A stretch of 64,000 nucleotides of DNA from Opisthorchis felineus (lineage: Eukaryota > Platyhelminthes > Trematoda > Opisthorchiida > Opisthorchiidae). A program made the translations under genes and the position numbers. This document shows positions 11,801 to 26,800 of the stretch, in pieces; position 1 is the first letter of the stretch; each line of letters begins with the position of its first letter. The notes beneath the pieces were generated by a model. That model ran no database searches and had not been told where the DNA came from. It saw only the letters and a list, made by a program, of their open reading frames with translations. Location: assembly GCA_004794785.1 (NCBI GenBank), contig SJOL01005866.1, forward strand, positions 113,016 through 177,015, in the 5' to 3' direction.

Positions 11801-14800
11801 TCTCTGCATTTGGCTTTTGAGTGTTGAAGCATTCAGGGAAGGAATTTAAGAAGGCCTGCCCAATGATAAGGAAATAAATGGAAACTAATCGATCTGGTGG
11901 TTGACTGTACTCATTAACTCAACAACATTAAAATTTCTGAACTGGGTAGAATGAGACTTAGTACCACAGCAATCGAGGCGTCATCATCATCATTATCAGT
12001 TGTAAGAACCGCGTACTTGTTGTACAGTGGTTGTAGCTGCCACAATTTCGTCCATCGATGATATGAAGAAAGGAGTAAAAGTGGATGGGGAAGGGACTTA
12101 GTCATCATCATAATCAGCTGTAAGAACCGCCTAATGCTCGTACAGTGGTTGTAGCTGCCACAGTTTCGTTCACCGATGATTTGTGGAGGTGGGGCAAGTA
12201 GCTGCGCATTAGAGGCGGGAGCTGATAAATTGGTACTAGCCCATCACAATCATTCCGAGGTGCCTACACTTCCAGATACTCAAACAACCTGGACAGTGTT
12301 CTGTCTCGGGGAAGGCAATCAGATTGTTGCAGAAAAATGTTGAAGATGGAAAGTACCGTATTCTGCGCGGGAAGATTAGCTTTCAGGAGTCGTTTCATAA
12401 TAGTAGGTATTGTGTTGCTAAAAACTCACTGACCTGCATGTTTCACGTATGTGTTATATGCACCTTTTGCTCTAGTGTTAGTTTGAAACTCGTTCGTTAT
12501 ACCAGCATTGTCTGTTTTGAGGACAATATATCGGTGAGCGAGGAGGTCGTACGGCGGATTCTTTTTAATTGCATGGCCTTTCCTCAGTCCTTCAATTAAC
12601 CTTTACTGTGAGGTGTAGATTGTAGTCATAGCATGTAGTGCAAGGTGACAGCTAATATGTTTAACATTTCATTTTCTGTCTCTTGAAATCTATAAGATTC
12701 CTGAGTAACTGAAATACCCTGAGATGCTAAAACGTATTGTTACGTTCGTTCGCAGAATCGTTCAGCATTTAACTTCTCTGTTTTCCCCATGTTATTTGCA
12801 ACCTCTTCAGCTGACTTCTCATTCTTCTTCGGTCAACACATTCACAGTAGTGAACTCGTTTTTCATTGGACCGCTTTTAACCATGCTGCCCAGGTAGATG
12901 TATTTCGGTGTCTTTCATAGTGCTGGTTCTCGGGCTACAGTAGTCCAGTGCAGTCTACAGTCGGACGGAATTTCCAGAGCTCACTTCCGCAGGCTGATGC
13001 AGCAACAACTAAAATGACCGGAAGGAATAGTCTGGGGGGGGGGGACTTGACTTCACCGCCGTCCAGTAGTTGGTTCGAAATGTTCATTGGAAAGTGTACC
13101 TTAATGGCGCTATTTGCCGTGACAGAGGTCTGCTGACTTGTGGCCTGTCTAGTTGCTCTTCCCATTTACTATATCCAGGTTCACTTTATTGATGGTTCAC
13201 TGCAACCACGCGCGCCAGTTTGTCAGTTTACTGGATTATGAATCACTGCAGGAACGAACTCCTGTATAACGGTGGTATGCTGTGTTCTGTTAGCCAGAAT
13301 AATGCACGCTGGCTGCTCACCATTGCTGTACACCTGAAGACGGCTTCCACGTTCCTTCTGGGAGTTGAGCATATGTCGTTTATTTTGTATTTTGAAGAGC
13401 ATGGTCACAAATATAAAAAGTAAATCCAGGCGATGGATGTGAAAGGGTGTACAGGAGAATAGTAGGTAAGACGAGGAAAGCGTTCGATTCGAAGCCGTGC
13501 CAGCAACTGTTCCAGTCGGACAAGATGACTCCCAATATGTGTAAAAAAATTTGGTATGGGAACACACATGTAAAGACCAGCAACCGAAGAAATGACAGTG
13601 CTGAATGCTCTTCAAAGCGCAGTAAGCGCTAGCACTCTCAAGACTCGCACATCAGGCACAAAGTATCCGTCATACTGGGTCAGGTGTGAAAGTCAATGGC
13701 AAGAATGAACACTCAACACTATGTACCACGCAGAGAGCCCAAAATGACGAGCAAACACACATTGACTGTAACCTTAGGAAGCCCCAGTCCAATAGCAGCC
13801 TTGGCGGATTGAGAAAGCATATCTCTCGATATGAAATCATCATCGGTTAGTGGACCAAAAAGTTGACATCACAATCGACTGCATGTAGGGCAGAGATGAT
13901 GGCGTGGAAACAATCATCAGCCCCATACTCCCGCTTTTCATTCCACACAGTTACTCCGCGCCCATCCGAGACTATGCTTACGTCTATCACAGTTACTCGG
14001 CGCTCCCGAACAGCGATTAGGTCAGGCTTGATGAAAGACGTCGATGTACATGCTCTCAAATCGAAGATGGAGTATCCCAGGCGACGGAGACGTTTCGTAA
14101 GTTTCCTTGTGGCCTGACTATGAGGAGAACATCTAGCATCATGTGTGATCTAGCAGGACTGCGGAATATGCAGGAAACTCCGGTTGACCGCAGTTTCCAC
14201 GACAGGATCTGTTGAACACCATGACCACGCCGGGCGCCTCGAACTCTACTCCTCAGTAGATTGCACAAGAGCTGGATACCCGAAGAAACGCTTTCTAAAA
14301 ACAGGCCATTGATTCGAAAGAAGCGAAGTGACCAACTCTTGCAAATCGCGACCATCAGTGCTGGTATGCAAGCAGTTACCGATTGCGGTTTGCGTATCAC
14401 AAGACGGATATGACTTGTCAGCCAGGTGCAACAGTGACTTGTTCGGAGCATGGAACACCTGAAGTCATCACTAAACGAAGCATCATTCTGCGTTGAGTTG
14501 GCTCGTCGGCGGTGTTGACTGGGGCCAATCTTCGTGAGAAACTGAAGTGAACTATCAGCACAGGCTAATTGGCGACCACGTTTGTGCCAAAACGTTCATG
14601 AACGTGAATTTGCTGGTGGGTTACCAAGCCAGCTTACGGCACTTGCCACAGTTCTCACACGTGACACCTGTGGGTCTTTCTTGTGCACTTGTTGGAGCTA
14701 GTGCAGAGGCGCCAACTGAAACAATGTTCACTGTCTAAAGTAATCACTACGTTGAAACCAAACATGACACTCGGCCTGACATTCCAGCTACCCAAGTGGC

Positions 14801-17800
14801 ACCACGAAGGTGGGGCTCTGCGCCCCGAATGCTACTGCTACCACCATTTCAATGGAGGCTTTCTGTCAACTAATTACATCGTATAACTCGTATTTCTAAA
14901 TTACGGTCATGAATAATTTCAAAACATGTTTTTAACGTCCTTTAATTAATCGTGGCAATTTAGGTTACTATGCGCTTCCTAGTCGTGCTACTCAGCCGCA
15001 CTTTAGCATTCGAGGTCTTGTCGTTAGTAAGCAGATCGATACGGTGTCCAACAAAATGCGGTCGTCCGTAGTATAGAGCATACCAGATGCTTGTTTAATC
15101 CTCCGTGCAATTCTCTGAACTGCTACTGAGATGAACCCACGAGGCTTGAATGTATTCCCCTGTTAGCGATAGTTTGTTGATAGGTACGCTTGTTTCAGTG
15201 AACAGGGGGTCAGGGAAGCAAACCTTAAAAGCAAGTCATGTAGATTCATTTTGACAACAGATAGTCTAGGTAACTGTAATAACGGTATTTTCCTCAGCTT
15301 AGTTCTCGGTCTGTGCCTCCCAAGCTAGCGCTCACGTCAAAACCAACCACCAAGGATGCACAAGGTATATTAACACCCAAAACGAAGTCAAAAACATCTG
15401 TACAGCGCTTCGTATATATAGTGTAAGCGGTGGCAACTTTCTGGAAATTCGGACGCCTTCTGGATGTGCCATTGGCAACCGGCATTTGGCTAATACTGCG
15501 TCATGATTGGCTGTTGGGTCCAGATCTTCGACCAATCACATCTCGGCTTGATGCCGGGGTGGCAAGCGTCCCGAAATTTTGGCCAATCTTGCGCGGGGTA
15601 GGCTTCTCGGCCGTAGCAGCACCTGACTGCGAGCGGTAAGCGGGATCCGTGTGGAATTCCGCCTAACAGTAACCCAAATGTGAGCCGGACTCGTACCGTT
15701 CCTTGAAGAATCAGTGAATATACTTTTCGCGTTAGGCAAAGCTGATGGATGTATTTTTACTTTGGGTGATGTTTGTTAGGTATGCTGCTAGCCAGTGACC
15801 TCAGGTGAGTGTTGTAAATAGGCGGCACGACGAAAAGCGCGCAGTAATTTGGGTAGGAATGATCAGTAAGCATACGGCGGATATGTTGAAGGATTTCGGC
15901 ACAAGTTTTCTGGCGTGGCAAGTTGGTACGAATCCTTCAGGGAGATGCTCGAGTGAGGTAGCTGACCAGATGAATTTCCAAAATCCTGTGTACATAACCT
16001 GATCTTTAAGTTTAAGATAAAAAAGGCAATCGTTCGGCTGTAGCACCCTTTCGTTGCCTAGCTTCCATGCCACCCGAAGGAAGCACGAGGGTTGTGATAC
16101 TGCCAGGTTGCCCAAGCCCATGCAGGAGAAGTCGAGTTGCAGATTTCGGATGCGAACCACGGACTTTCAGGTCAGTAAATTCGCGACCTAACTACTGAGC
16201 CATCTCGCCCCCAATTTTTTGAGTTTAGGTATACTTTTACTTCCTGCTTAGGTCAATATCTATCCATTTTTGCTCAGTGTTGGAGCCTGGTGGGTTGCAT
16301 CAATGCTACGGATGTGAATGTTCGCTTTTTGCATACGCTTTTTAGACCATTGCTACGATTACGTTATTATGGTTATACAACACTGAAACACCGTTGTATG
16401 GAATTCGTCCTTACTATAACTTGAGTTTATATGCGTAGAAATTCATAAGGATTGAATCGGACTCGTGTGTAAGTTCCAAAATCTTTGTACTAATTTGTTG
16501 ACAGTGCTAAAGACTGGATTCTCTAGAACTTGGTTAATCAAAATAGAACGTCGGTTTTGCACCAACTTATTCTACTCCGTTGAGAATTTTGGTGATTGGT
16601 TCTCGTGCCATTTTTTGTTACTACTGGAACCATTCTTGCAGAGTCGTCGAGTGTTACGTATGAAACGTTTGCGACTCTGCCGCTTAACCCATAGTAGTGG
16701 CGAATTCAAAAGTAGGACAGCTGTGCTAAATCAATTGGCAGCACATCTGCCCGGAAGGACAGAGGTCGCGGGTTGAAGCCCCGTCCAAAGACTGTCTTTT
16801 CGTTTGCATCATGTGAACTTGGGTTCACGTTCAAGACTAAGGTACTTTGTTGTTGTTTCGATTTTTGTGAGTTTGACAGAGCCTGCTTGCTTCAACCAAC
16901 CGGTTTAATAAAGATTTAACGTGCCTTCTGGGGCCACAAATGCAAAGGTTATTGGAAATCACATTATTTCGATTTGGTCTGGGTAGAATGGAGTCTTCCC
17001 TCTCGGGTAAACGGTGAAACTGACAAAGTTGCTGTCTATACATAGCAGTTTTCATCCCCGAAAATGAGGCACTTTTGTCAGCACAGGCCTTCCGTACTGC
17101 TCCACGCACTTCCAGTTACCACGTTTCGGTCTACATATTGTTTCCCGTTTCAGACTACGGTGCCGTTGCGCTTTGAACTGGAATCTCAAGCCACAGGATC
17201 AGGGTCTACTGTACTGGGTGTTAATGGCCCAAATCTCAGTTCAACTGCACGCCGTATCCTCGAAAGTTTGGAACGTTTTACAACACCACTGGCAACAGCC
17301 GACCGTATCCCCACGCCACTTCATTCTCAACCTTGTACGCCAATTTTGGTGAGTTGACCAGACCTGTATCCTGTTGTGCTGCGTATATGGCGCTTGCTAC
17401 TGTTGGTGCTCCACTGTAATTTACGAGTCATTGCCTATGACTGCCAGTGTGTGGTCTTGATGATTGTGGCGCAACCTCTATATCGGTCCTTATTTTGCTT
17501 TTTTGTCGACCGTAGTTCATCAAAAGGTGCGGTAGCTTGATAGAACCTTTTATGGAGATAAAGGAGGATTATCGCAACTGTATTTATAAGGTTATCACGG
17601 AATGTTTCACAAGAGTCCGCTAGAATCTTCGTGAGGCGGGCTAGAAGTACCAAGCTATAAATGCTCGATCCTGATTGGCTGGAATTCTATCTAATCGAGA
17701 CATTTAGTTCGCACCATAACCTGCTTGCGACGCATCGGTCCAATCTCCTTCGGACAAGCATCCTCCAAGTGAACTAAGTGGAAGGTTTTTCCGCGATGTA

Positions 17801-20800
17801 GTGGTGTATCAGCCATAAACCGTGTACTATCCTACGGTGGTTGGGAAATACTCCCAAAGTACTTCAATTCCGAGGTACAGTGTTTTCAAGTACTACATTT
17901 CTGCATACACCATCATCATCATCATCGACAGCATGACATCAGTGTTCAACACCGATGCTTCAATGCCGTACAACCATGATTTATTTGAAAGCCTTATTGT
18001 GAAGGAAAGAATAAAGGTGGACGGGGAAGGGACTTAGTGCTAGCTTACTACAATCATTCCGAGGTGCCTACGCCTCCAGTCAATCATTCAGGCAATCTGG
18101 ATAGAAACTGACAACAAGATCGCCACTGACATCGGTTGGCAGCCATATCTTGCAGCGTCTCCAACCAGGCACAGTGAGGATCACGCGGTCCCCAACCTGG
18201 AAGGCGAGCAGCACCGACAGCACCCAAGCGTTTCGTAATTTCCTTCATACCCCTCTGCCAGGTTAAGGGTTGGCCACCTCTCTGCTTCCGCCACTCTGAA
18301 TTGGGCATGGAAAACAGCACTCTCTTCGGCAAACGATGATTAGGCATACGCAACACGTGTCCCAACCAACGCAGCTTCTGGTGCTGGACACACTCTTCAA
18401 TGGAAGTACCCGTTGCACAACCAAAAACTCGCTTTCTAACTGCCTCGTTACGGATTCGCCGACACCAACCCACACGAGCTATGGTTCTGAGACAACGATT
18501 GTCAAACACCTGAAGACGCCTCAGTTCCGCTGCTCGAAGAGGCCAGGTCTCACAGCCATACAACAAAACAGCCCGCACTGTAGCTTGATACACACGTCCC
18601 TTGAGTTTCAGGGATACACCACTTTGACGCCATAGGTGCCTCAAATTAGCAAACGCGACCCGTGCCTTGCAGATTCGTGCATTGACCTCGTCTGTCACAC
18701 TACCATCAGAACTAATACAACTACCCAGGTACGTAAAACGCTCCACAACTTCCAGTGCCTCTCCCTGGATTGTAAGTGGCGTGTTCAGTGACTGCATGTC
18801 CAGCAGCATGACCTTACACTTTGTGGGTGCAAAGTGCATACCAAAGGACGGGATGACTTTGGTCAGTTCATCCAAAAACACCTGCGCCCTCTCCTCCTCT
18901 TCGAAGATGAGAACGATGTCGTCTGCATATTCCAGATCGACAAGGTTTTCGTCACAGGCTATCTGAACACCGGGGTTTTGGAGACCTTCCAGCGTTCGTC
19001 TCATTATCTCATCGATCACGAAATTAAATAGGAAAGGAGAGAGTGGGCATCCCTGACGGACACCGCTTTGTGTACGGAAGCTTTTGGAGAGCTCGCCGTA
19101 TACTCTCACACGTCCGGAAGTCCGAGAATACAAAGAGCTTATTATGTTCACAAACTTCCGGGGCATTCCTTGGTGGGCAAGCGTGTCAAGAAGAACAGAC
19201 CGGTCAACCGAGTCGAATGCGCCTTGGAAATCCAGGAATACTAGAATCGTGGGTCGCTTATACGTATGGCGTTGTTCTAGCACCTGACGAAGTGTGAAGA
19301 TTTGGTCAACGCAACCCCTACCAGGCCGGAATCCCGCTTGCTGCTCTCGAGTCAGTGTTTCACGAGCCACCGTAAGGCGACGAAGCACGAGTGACGCCAA
19401 CAGTCTCGTTACGACCGGGGTCAAGCTGATCCCCCTGTGGTTGCCACACTCACTACGAGGCCCTTTTTTGAAAATGGGCACTATCACCGACTCTCCCCAG
19501 TTGTCTGGGACAGACTCCTTTTCCCAAATGCAAGCAAACAGATCAGACAAGCGCTGACTGAGGACTTCACCCCCATCTTTGGACAATGTGGGTGGGAAGT
19601 CATCCGGGCCAGAAGCTCGGTGGCGCTTGAGAGAACATATGCAGTCTCTGCATACACCGACGGTGTACGGTAGGGCAATGAGTTAAAACTTCGTTTTAGC
19701 AGCTACACTCGGAAGCCAATGCCTCAGACGCAGGTTCGATTTGGAACGTGTGATTGGGTCGTGTCTCCTCCACTAATGGTACTTATTTCGGGGTCTCTGC
19801 AGAGACTAGCTCCCATCACAGCTGATTTTGGCGAGACAAAGGGTTACAACTGTGTCGTACAATCGTGCTAGTCTATTTGAATAAATCATTGTAATCAAAA
19901 GAGAGGTCAGGAAAAGAGGGGGACAAATATCGGAGCTACCTACACCTTCAGCACTCAGCCAGACAATCCAAATAGAAATCGATAACATGAACGCCACTGA
20001 CACCGGTTAGCAGTCATATCGTCAGTGTCTCTCCAGCCAAGCATTGGCAGGATCACGTGGACCCTATCCTGTAAGGCGAACAACACCATGAGGCATCTTA
20101 ACTTTCCGTAACATCCTTCGTTTCCTTCTGCCATATCAATTACCTTCCACCCCTAGGTTACCGCCACTCCGAATTAGGCACGGAAAACGACTGAGCAACT
20201 GCAGGTGGCCATTTGAATTGACCTCAAAATTGTTCAGCCTAACGATTCGGGCGCTCTACTTTTTCACATGTAAGGAAGCCGTTGGAATCAGTGATTGTTT
20301 CGCTTACCAGAGGCTTCTGTGTGCCCGTTGCACGTATCAGCTCGAATAGTTTACGCACATTCCCAGAGTTCCTCGCCTGCTCCATCTCCTTCTGGATCAA
20401 CCAAGCTTCTCGATCCGCGCAGGTGCTCCTTTTAACTCATAGTTTGACAGTTCGTATTGTACTCTCGATCAGGAATATCTTCGCCGTCAACTCGAGGCGG
20501 TTTAAGTTCTTTCCCGAAGTATCTAATTACGAGTGTTACCTACCCAACCGACACCGGACAAGTTAATTGAAGTGCGAACAAACTACCTGTCGATAAATTC
20601 TGAAAGTTTTAACCAGGCCTAAATTCGCTCGATGTTTTACGACATTTACGTACCACTTCGCCTGGAGGATACTCCTAGTGTTTTTTGGTTGTTTATTCTA
20701 AGATGCTATCAGATATCAGGGTTCTGTAGAAACCCTCCTCCAAATCCGGCCGCGAACCACTTGTATGGCTGTTTTGGTCAATCAGCGGAAACGTCAGTCT

Positions 20801-23800
20801 TATGCTTGACTAAAACCCATCAAATTGCTCATTCCCATACAAGCATTGGATCGAACCCTTCTACTTCTAAGCAACCTTACGGTGGAAAATATGGTGCTCA
20901 GGCCTAAACTGCAGCAACTGAAAACTCGAGGGAGATTGGAATCATACACATTTCTGTCAAGAGGTTGCGCAGTAAATTCCGGACTATTTGAAGAGCGTTG
21001 ACGCTCGTTCTCAGGCTAAACGTTTAAAATAGGTGCATAGGTATGGCTTCGTCTGCTGGGTTTGAGAGGCGCTGCGGTCTTATTGTCATGGAACCACACG
21101 TCATCGTCATCGGAAACAACCGAAATAGTGGTTGAAGCTACTTTACCGTATGATTACTGCTTGGATAGAGCAATGCGTTCTTTTTTTATCAATATTTGCC
21201 TGTGTTCCAATGGTACGCTCGCTATGAATCACCACTAGTTAATTAAACTCATCACCGATCTCGTCCAGCATATTTTGCTCCTGTCTTCACTACTGGAAGT
21301 TTGTGCCCTTGTCCATTGAGCTTGGAGACTAGCAAGCCTATTTCTTGTTGGACTTTTCGGTTTGCATAGCTTTGTTAAGGATAATCGGACAAATACGACA
21401 AATCTTTATCCCTGTTCCACCCTACCTTCCGGTTGATGCGGTTTTTGTCAGTACAGACAAGCCAAAGTAATTGCACTTACCGTGTCACGCAGATGGGGCT
21501 ACAGAGCGGCGAATGTCAGAAAATCGGCAAATGATCATGGTCTGTTCAATAGGAGCGATATGTGACGAAACTGGAGGATTTGTTTGAGGTAGTGAATTCG
21601 CGTGTTGCGATTACTGTCTGATTACTGACTGAAAAACTTACAAGTAGGACACACAAGTAGGACGGAAATTCGGGGACGCACCTACCTGACGAGCACCTGT
21701 AAAATGTAAGATTGAATGGGGTCGAACCCAAACTTCATGCCTGTAGGTGAACCGATTGATGTAGCAGATGAGCTCGTCTACCTGGGCACTTGTATCGGTC
21801 ACTGTTGACTAGCGAAAGACGAAATCACTTTCCTAATTCTGAAGGCTGGTGAGGCAATAGGGATTGAAACCGATAGGTGGAAAGCCTTGTCGGTCGCTTT
21901 TGCGCTCCACGAAAAGTTTCCACTTGCGTTTCTACAGACCGAACAAGTTCACCCTAAGCCACTGACTCGACAGTCCGGCCCATAAGACAGCGGGATAATG
22001 TAATTCCTTGGACTGTGGCACTTGAGTCAACAGCCCGACTCCGGAGGCAACTAATTTTTGGGTTTTCTTGGGTTTTGCGCCATCCAGAGAAAAAATTCAC
22101 ACCTCCGCGGTGAGTGGTCATGTAACCACATGGGTGGGAGAGGGCTAAGTCATGAAAATCATCCTAATTCACCCAAATTGTGTCCCTTGTTGGGAGTCTC
22201 CTACAACTTAAACAGTGGTTATTGTAGGACACTCGTGATGTTTCGTGGGGATGATGCAAGTGATGTCCCCGATGTCACTCGGTTCACCTCTAATCCTTGT
22301 ACAGGCGTGTGGGTTTCAAGGTAGTGGACCAAATAGGAATGGCCAGTGTAACGTTCCTCGGACCTCTACTCATGAACTTCTCTTACGACAGACCGGTCAC
22401 CTTATGGGCACACTTTCAATGGAACAAACTGCACTGCGTTCAAGTCACATGCGAGCGTGATGAACTGCAAGGCCTAGTTCTTTAACTTCTATCTCTGTCG
22501 AGGCCTGTTGTTTACCTTACATTGAAGTAGATCCACAGTACTACTGGGAATGCGTTTTTGTGCGGTCTCGCAGTTTACAATACGGTAACTAAAAGGAGAG
22601 ATTATTCAAAAATAGAAACTACAATTTCACTGTTTAACAGGAGGTTGCGCAATATTCACCACGCTGTAAAAAATCAGGTCGTTGTTAATCATTACATGTA
22701 ACACCCTTTCGGTGCCTTGCTGCCATGCCACCCGAAGGAGGCACGAGGGCTGGGATACTGCCAGGTTGCCCAAGCTTAGACAGGGGAAGTCGGGAGGCAG
22801 AGGTCGGGTTCGTAAGCTGGCGCCTTAACCACTGAGTCAGTTGAGCTTCCCTATCCGTACGAATAGTTTTTGGTGCACAGCGGTCAGGTGTACGCAGTCA
22901 TATTGCGATCACCTCGGCATCAGCAAAAAGTCGAGTCCGCAAATCATACTAGCGGAAAGGCTTCGGGGGTAACGACAGTGTGTATGATAATTGAACTACA
23001 ACAGGATCACATCACAGTAAAGTTGCTGATAAACCCGACAACGCACGACCGCTTTTGTCCTTTTTGAACTCATCAAGGCACAGTCGCTGAGTTTCCGTCA
23101 ACCTTAAGTTCTACTTGAACATCAAATTATATACAACTGGCGGAAGTTAAGTTGGCATTAACGGGAAACTCAACTCAATCGCAACTGAATCTCTCGTTTA
23201 TGAAGTTAATTCTACTGGCTAACCAACCTGGATAATGTTCCGGTTTCTGTCAGACAAGCCCCTTGTACAATCAATATATGGTGCCCTGCATGAACATTCG
23301 ACTGAGTCCGCAATAAAGCTGGTCGTATATCACCACTGATTGCTCTTTGGTCGCATGCATAGAATGGGTTCTGATCCGAAGATAACCCGCAAATTTGCCG
23401 TTTGGAGCCTACCTAGTATTTCGCCCATAGGGTCACCTTTGAAGGGCAAACACAGAAAACATTACTTTTTTTCTCCCACCCTAGTAAGCATTTTTGGAAA
23501 TGTCCATCGGTGCAATGACTAACAAGATGTTCCCAGTTCTGAATGGCGTAATTCAGTGGCTCTCTTAGCAGCCATGACTAACAGTAGTATGAGATATTGC
23601 TGGCTTTATCCAGGTTACTCTTAACAATCCGTATTTCGCTACACGGCCTAGGCATATTACCATATCACGTCTTTCGCACTCACTGAAGCGAACAAAGGGA
23701 AATTTACGAAGAGTTAACCGATGGCGTGATGGAACAAGAAGGTTGCTGCAGAAAGTGCGAATGAGTTTGCCGTAACATCTCCGTGTTGGATTTCAAATAC

Positions 23801-26800
23801 TGGTTAAGGCCCTGTGGCACTCAGCCCCGCATCCTGAAGTGTGCCGTTTACACAACCCACCCACAAAATTCTGGATATATATGCGGCGACCCTGAGAAAG
23901 TATCCGTTTCGCGTCCACTGCATGCATAAATATTTTTCAGCTTATCAGGTACGTCCGAACGGTAACCATGTACCCTCGGACAACAATTGTGTACAGATAA
24001 TGCAGAGGCTCAATAGATACAACCATTCCGTTCAATCGTGTTCCCTATCTTTTGTTCGGACAGCAGCTTGCGTAGTCCCTGGTTCAGACTTTCTTCCTAG
24101 GATGTTGCCTCCGGGATTTATCACCCCTGGTTTCACCATCTGTGGTTTTTTGTATGTTGTAGTAGCCGAATCGGTCGTTCGGCCATTCATTTCATTGCTT
24201 GAACACACGTATCCCTCGTTTTTTTCAGCCGAAAAAATCTTTCCGAACCCATCGATTCCCACCATATATACAGGCGTATAATCACTTGAAAACGGTTCAG
24301 CGACGGAAGTTGGACACTTTAGGACGTCTACCTTTGCCAGAAATTCCGGTTTCTGTGGGAGCTGCTGTGAGCCATTTCAGGTCTGTTGCCGATAGGACAG
24401 ATTCGACGCCTACTACAGCACCCGTAACTGTGTCCTTCGGAGTGAAGTTGCCTGAATCCGCTCGTACGGAACTAGGATTTCAGCATTTACCCCTTCTTAC
24501 CACTCATGTACCAACAACATCTGTCCCTTCGGTCACAGCACCAGCTCCCCTTCTGTCGCCTTCAGCTCCAAACACATCACCTGAAACGTCAAAAACATTT
24601 ACTTTTGCTCCTCCGCTTAAACGGCCACCGTCAATAGCGTGTCAGTTGGCTGTTTTACCATCGTCACAGCTTCCTTCGAAATACGAATTCTGCTCCCCAA
24701 AGCGTCTTGGTCGGTCTTCGTCGAGCATCCTGCGATCGAACTTGACATCAGCCGAACTAACGAACATCCCCACTTGCAGCCAACCTTCAAAGTCCATTTC
24801 CTCTCCCATATTTGAAATGATTATGTCTTCCTCTGCGACGCAGCTGCCTTCTATGACCATTTCCCAGGGTTAGTTATTATGTTTAAGTTTTCATAGAATG
24901 TTCGAGTCTTGTCCACAAAGAAAATGATTCAGCTGTGGCACCCTTTCGGTGCCTAACTGCCATGCCACCCGAAGGAAGCACGAGGGCTGGGATACTGCCA
25001 GGTTGCCCAAGCCTAGATAGGGGAAGTCGGGAGGTAGAGGTCGGGTTCGAACCATGGAACTTCCGGTCAGCCATCTTGTCCACAAATACGACTCGTAAGG
25101 ACGCCGAGATGCTCTTGTTTTAATTCAGTTCATCTGAATAAACTTTAGATTGTGAAGGCCTTAGATGCCTCTGGATGCTTTGTGGCATTTTGGCTGCATT
25201 CTCGTTATCTATTTTCTGTAGCTATTCACGAGTAATGTAGATCACTTGCGATTCGTTGATCTATCAGGTTTCCAATAGCACTTGTCTGACTGATTTTTAA
25301 CAGCGAGGATCCGTGTTGTCCTGTTGAGAAAATGTCATGTACATTGACATCGGCGGTTTGAACTAAGCATCATCAGCTGTTTGTGAGGAGCCAACTGTGC
25401 GCGGGCATCAAACTGCTGATATCCGTTAATTTCGTACGGGATGTATCAATCACCTATTCGCGGAGGAGAGGATATCGGATTGCCAGACAGCCTTCAACTT
25501 TGATAGTATATCGAAATATTGGTAGTTCAGGTGTCTTTACTGGGTTCACAGTCACTTGATTTACAACCTTTAGTTTTAACTGTTTGGAACATGCTTGTGT
25601 CATTCGTTTCAAATTACTTCGCTACCGTGTGGAAAGCAGCCAGCTTCGCAACTGTCTCTTACTGCTAGGTGACTAGGCTTTCTCAGATTTTCGCGAGTTT
25701 CTCATGGGTCCTGCAGCTTGAAGTGGATAATCCTTACAATAAAAAGTCCCTCAAGTTACTAGACCGGGCAGCTATTCCCTATTTTGGCATAGTTCCGTGG
25801 TGTATACTGATTAAACTTTTTTTTGTATCAGCTTTATGAATCGAGGTGCAACAGTTCCGTTATTTCAGCATCCGCGTTCGTTCGGCGATGACAAGGGAAT
25901 TCGAATATTTAACTGTGCATGTGGGTAGGTTGGTCGAATACTTTGATGGTGCGCATAATTTTTTTACAAACGTGTGTATTGAAAAAATCAGTTGCAGCAC
26001 CTCTTTGCTACACAGCCTCCATTTTACCCGAAGAAATGTTGGTTGGGTTTCTGCCATATTCTCGATGGAAGCAATCGGATCTTCGGTCGAATTTGACCTA
26101 GAGATGCGTTAGGACACAATTAAGAAGTTAACCTCATTTGCCGTTGATGCTTGTACTTCACACTAACTTTATTTTCATACTCCATTTTCTCAACGGAAGA
26201 TTCGAATGTCTCCCATTATGATGTTCCTCGTCTGAGTTCACAGAACAGAGCCTATATCTAGGTGCAGCTACGACCACACATCAATATATCGAACTACTAG
26301 TCCTTACAACTAGGGTAGAAAGGTCGGTCAGTGTTCGCGAATGGCCCGTTACTGGTTTCTTGCTACGGCTGTGCCGTACCGCCAATGATCTAACGTGCAT
26401 CGGTATCGCAAATTGAACTAATGCCTGAAAGTTGGGATAACTGCGTGGATAGTTTATTGTAACTTAATGCCATGGTCAGTTACTCCACTTTCTATTAGTA
26501 GTAATGTGCAGTATGTTCAAGTGAAATGTGTCCACTAACCGATTAAGAGGGATGAACTCAAAAAAACATCAGAAAATCGCCTGGTATTGAGTTACAGTGG
26601 CCAGCAAAGGTATTTCAGTTGACTCGGTGATGTCCGTAGTCAGCTTATTGTTAATTTCGGGTGGATACACTTTGAGCGGCTGGTACGTGTCTTAACGCAT
26701 ATTCAATCGAGGTATTCTTGCAGGTAGTAGTGTTTTCGTATACTGCTGACTTCTTTTAGATTGGTCTGATCTTTTAAATGTGCTGTAGTATCACTGAACT

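Noticed and set aside
16712..16790. Possible functional tRNA gene
   Set aside because: The B box has a deleted base and the acceptor arms do not pair; the shared tail with 30405-30545 shows it is a SINE.
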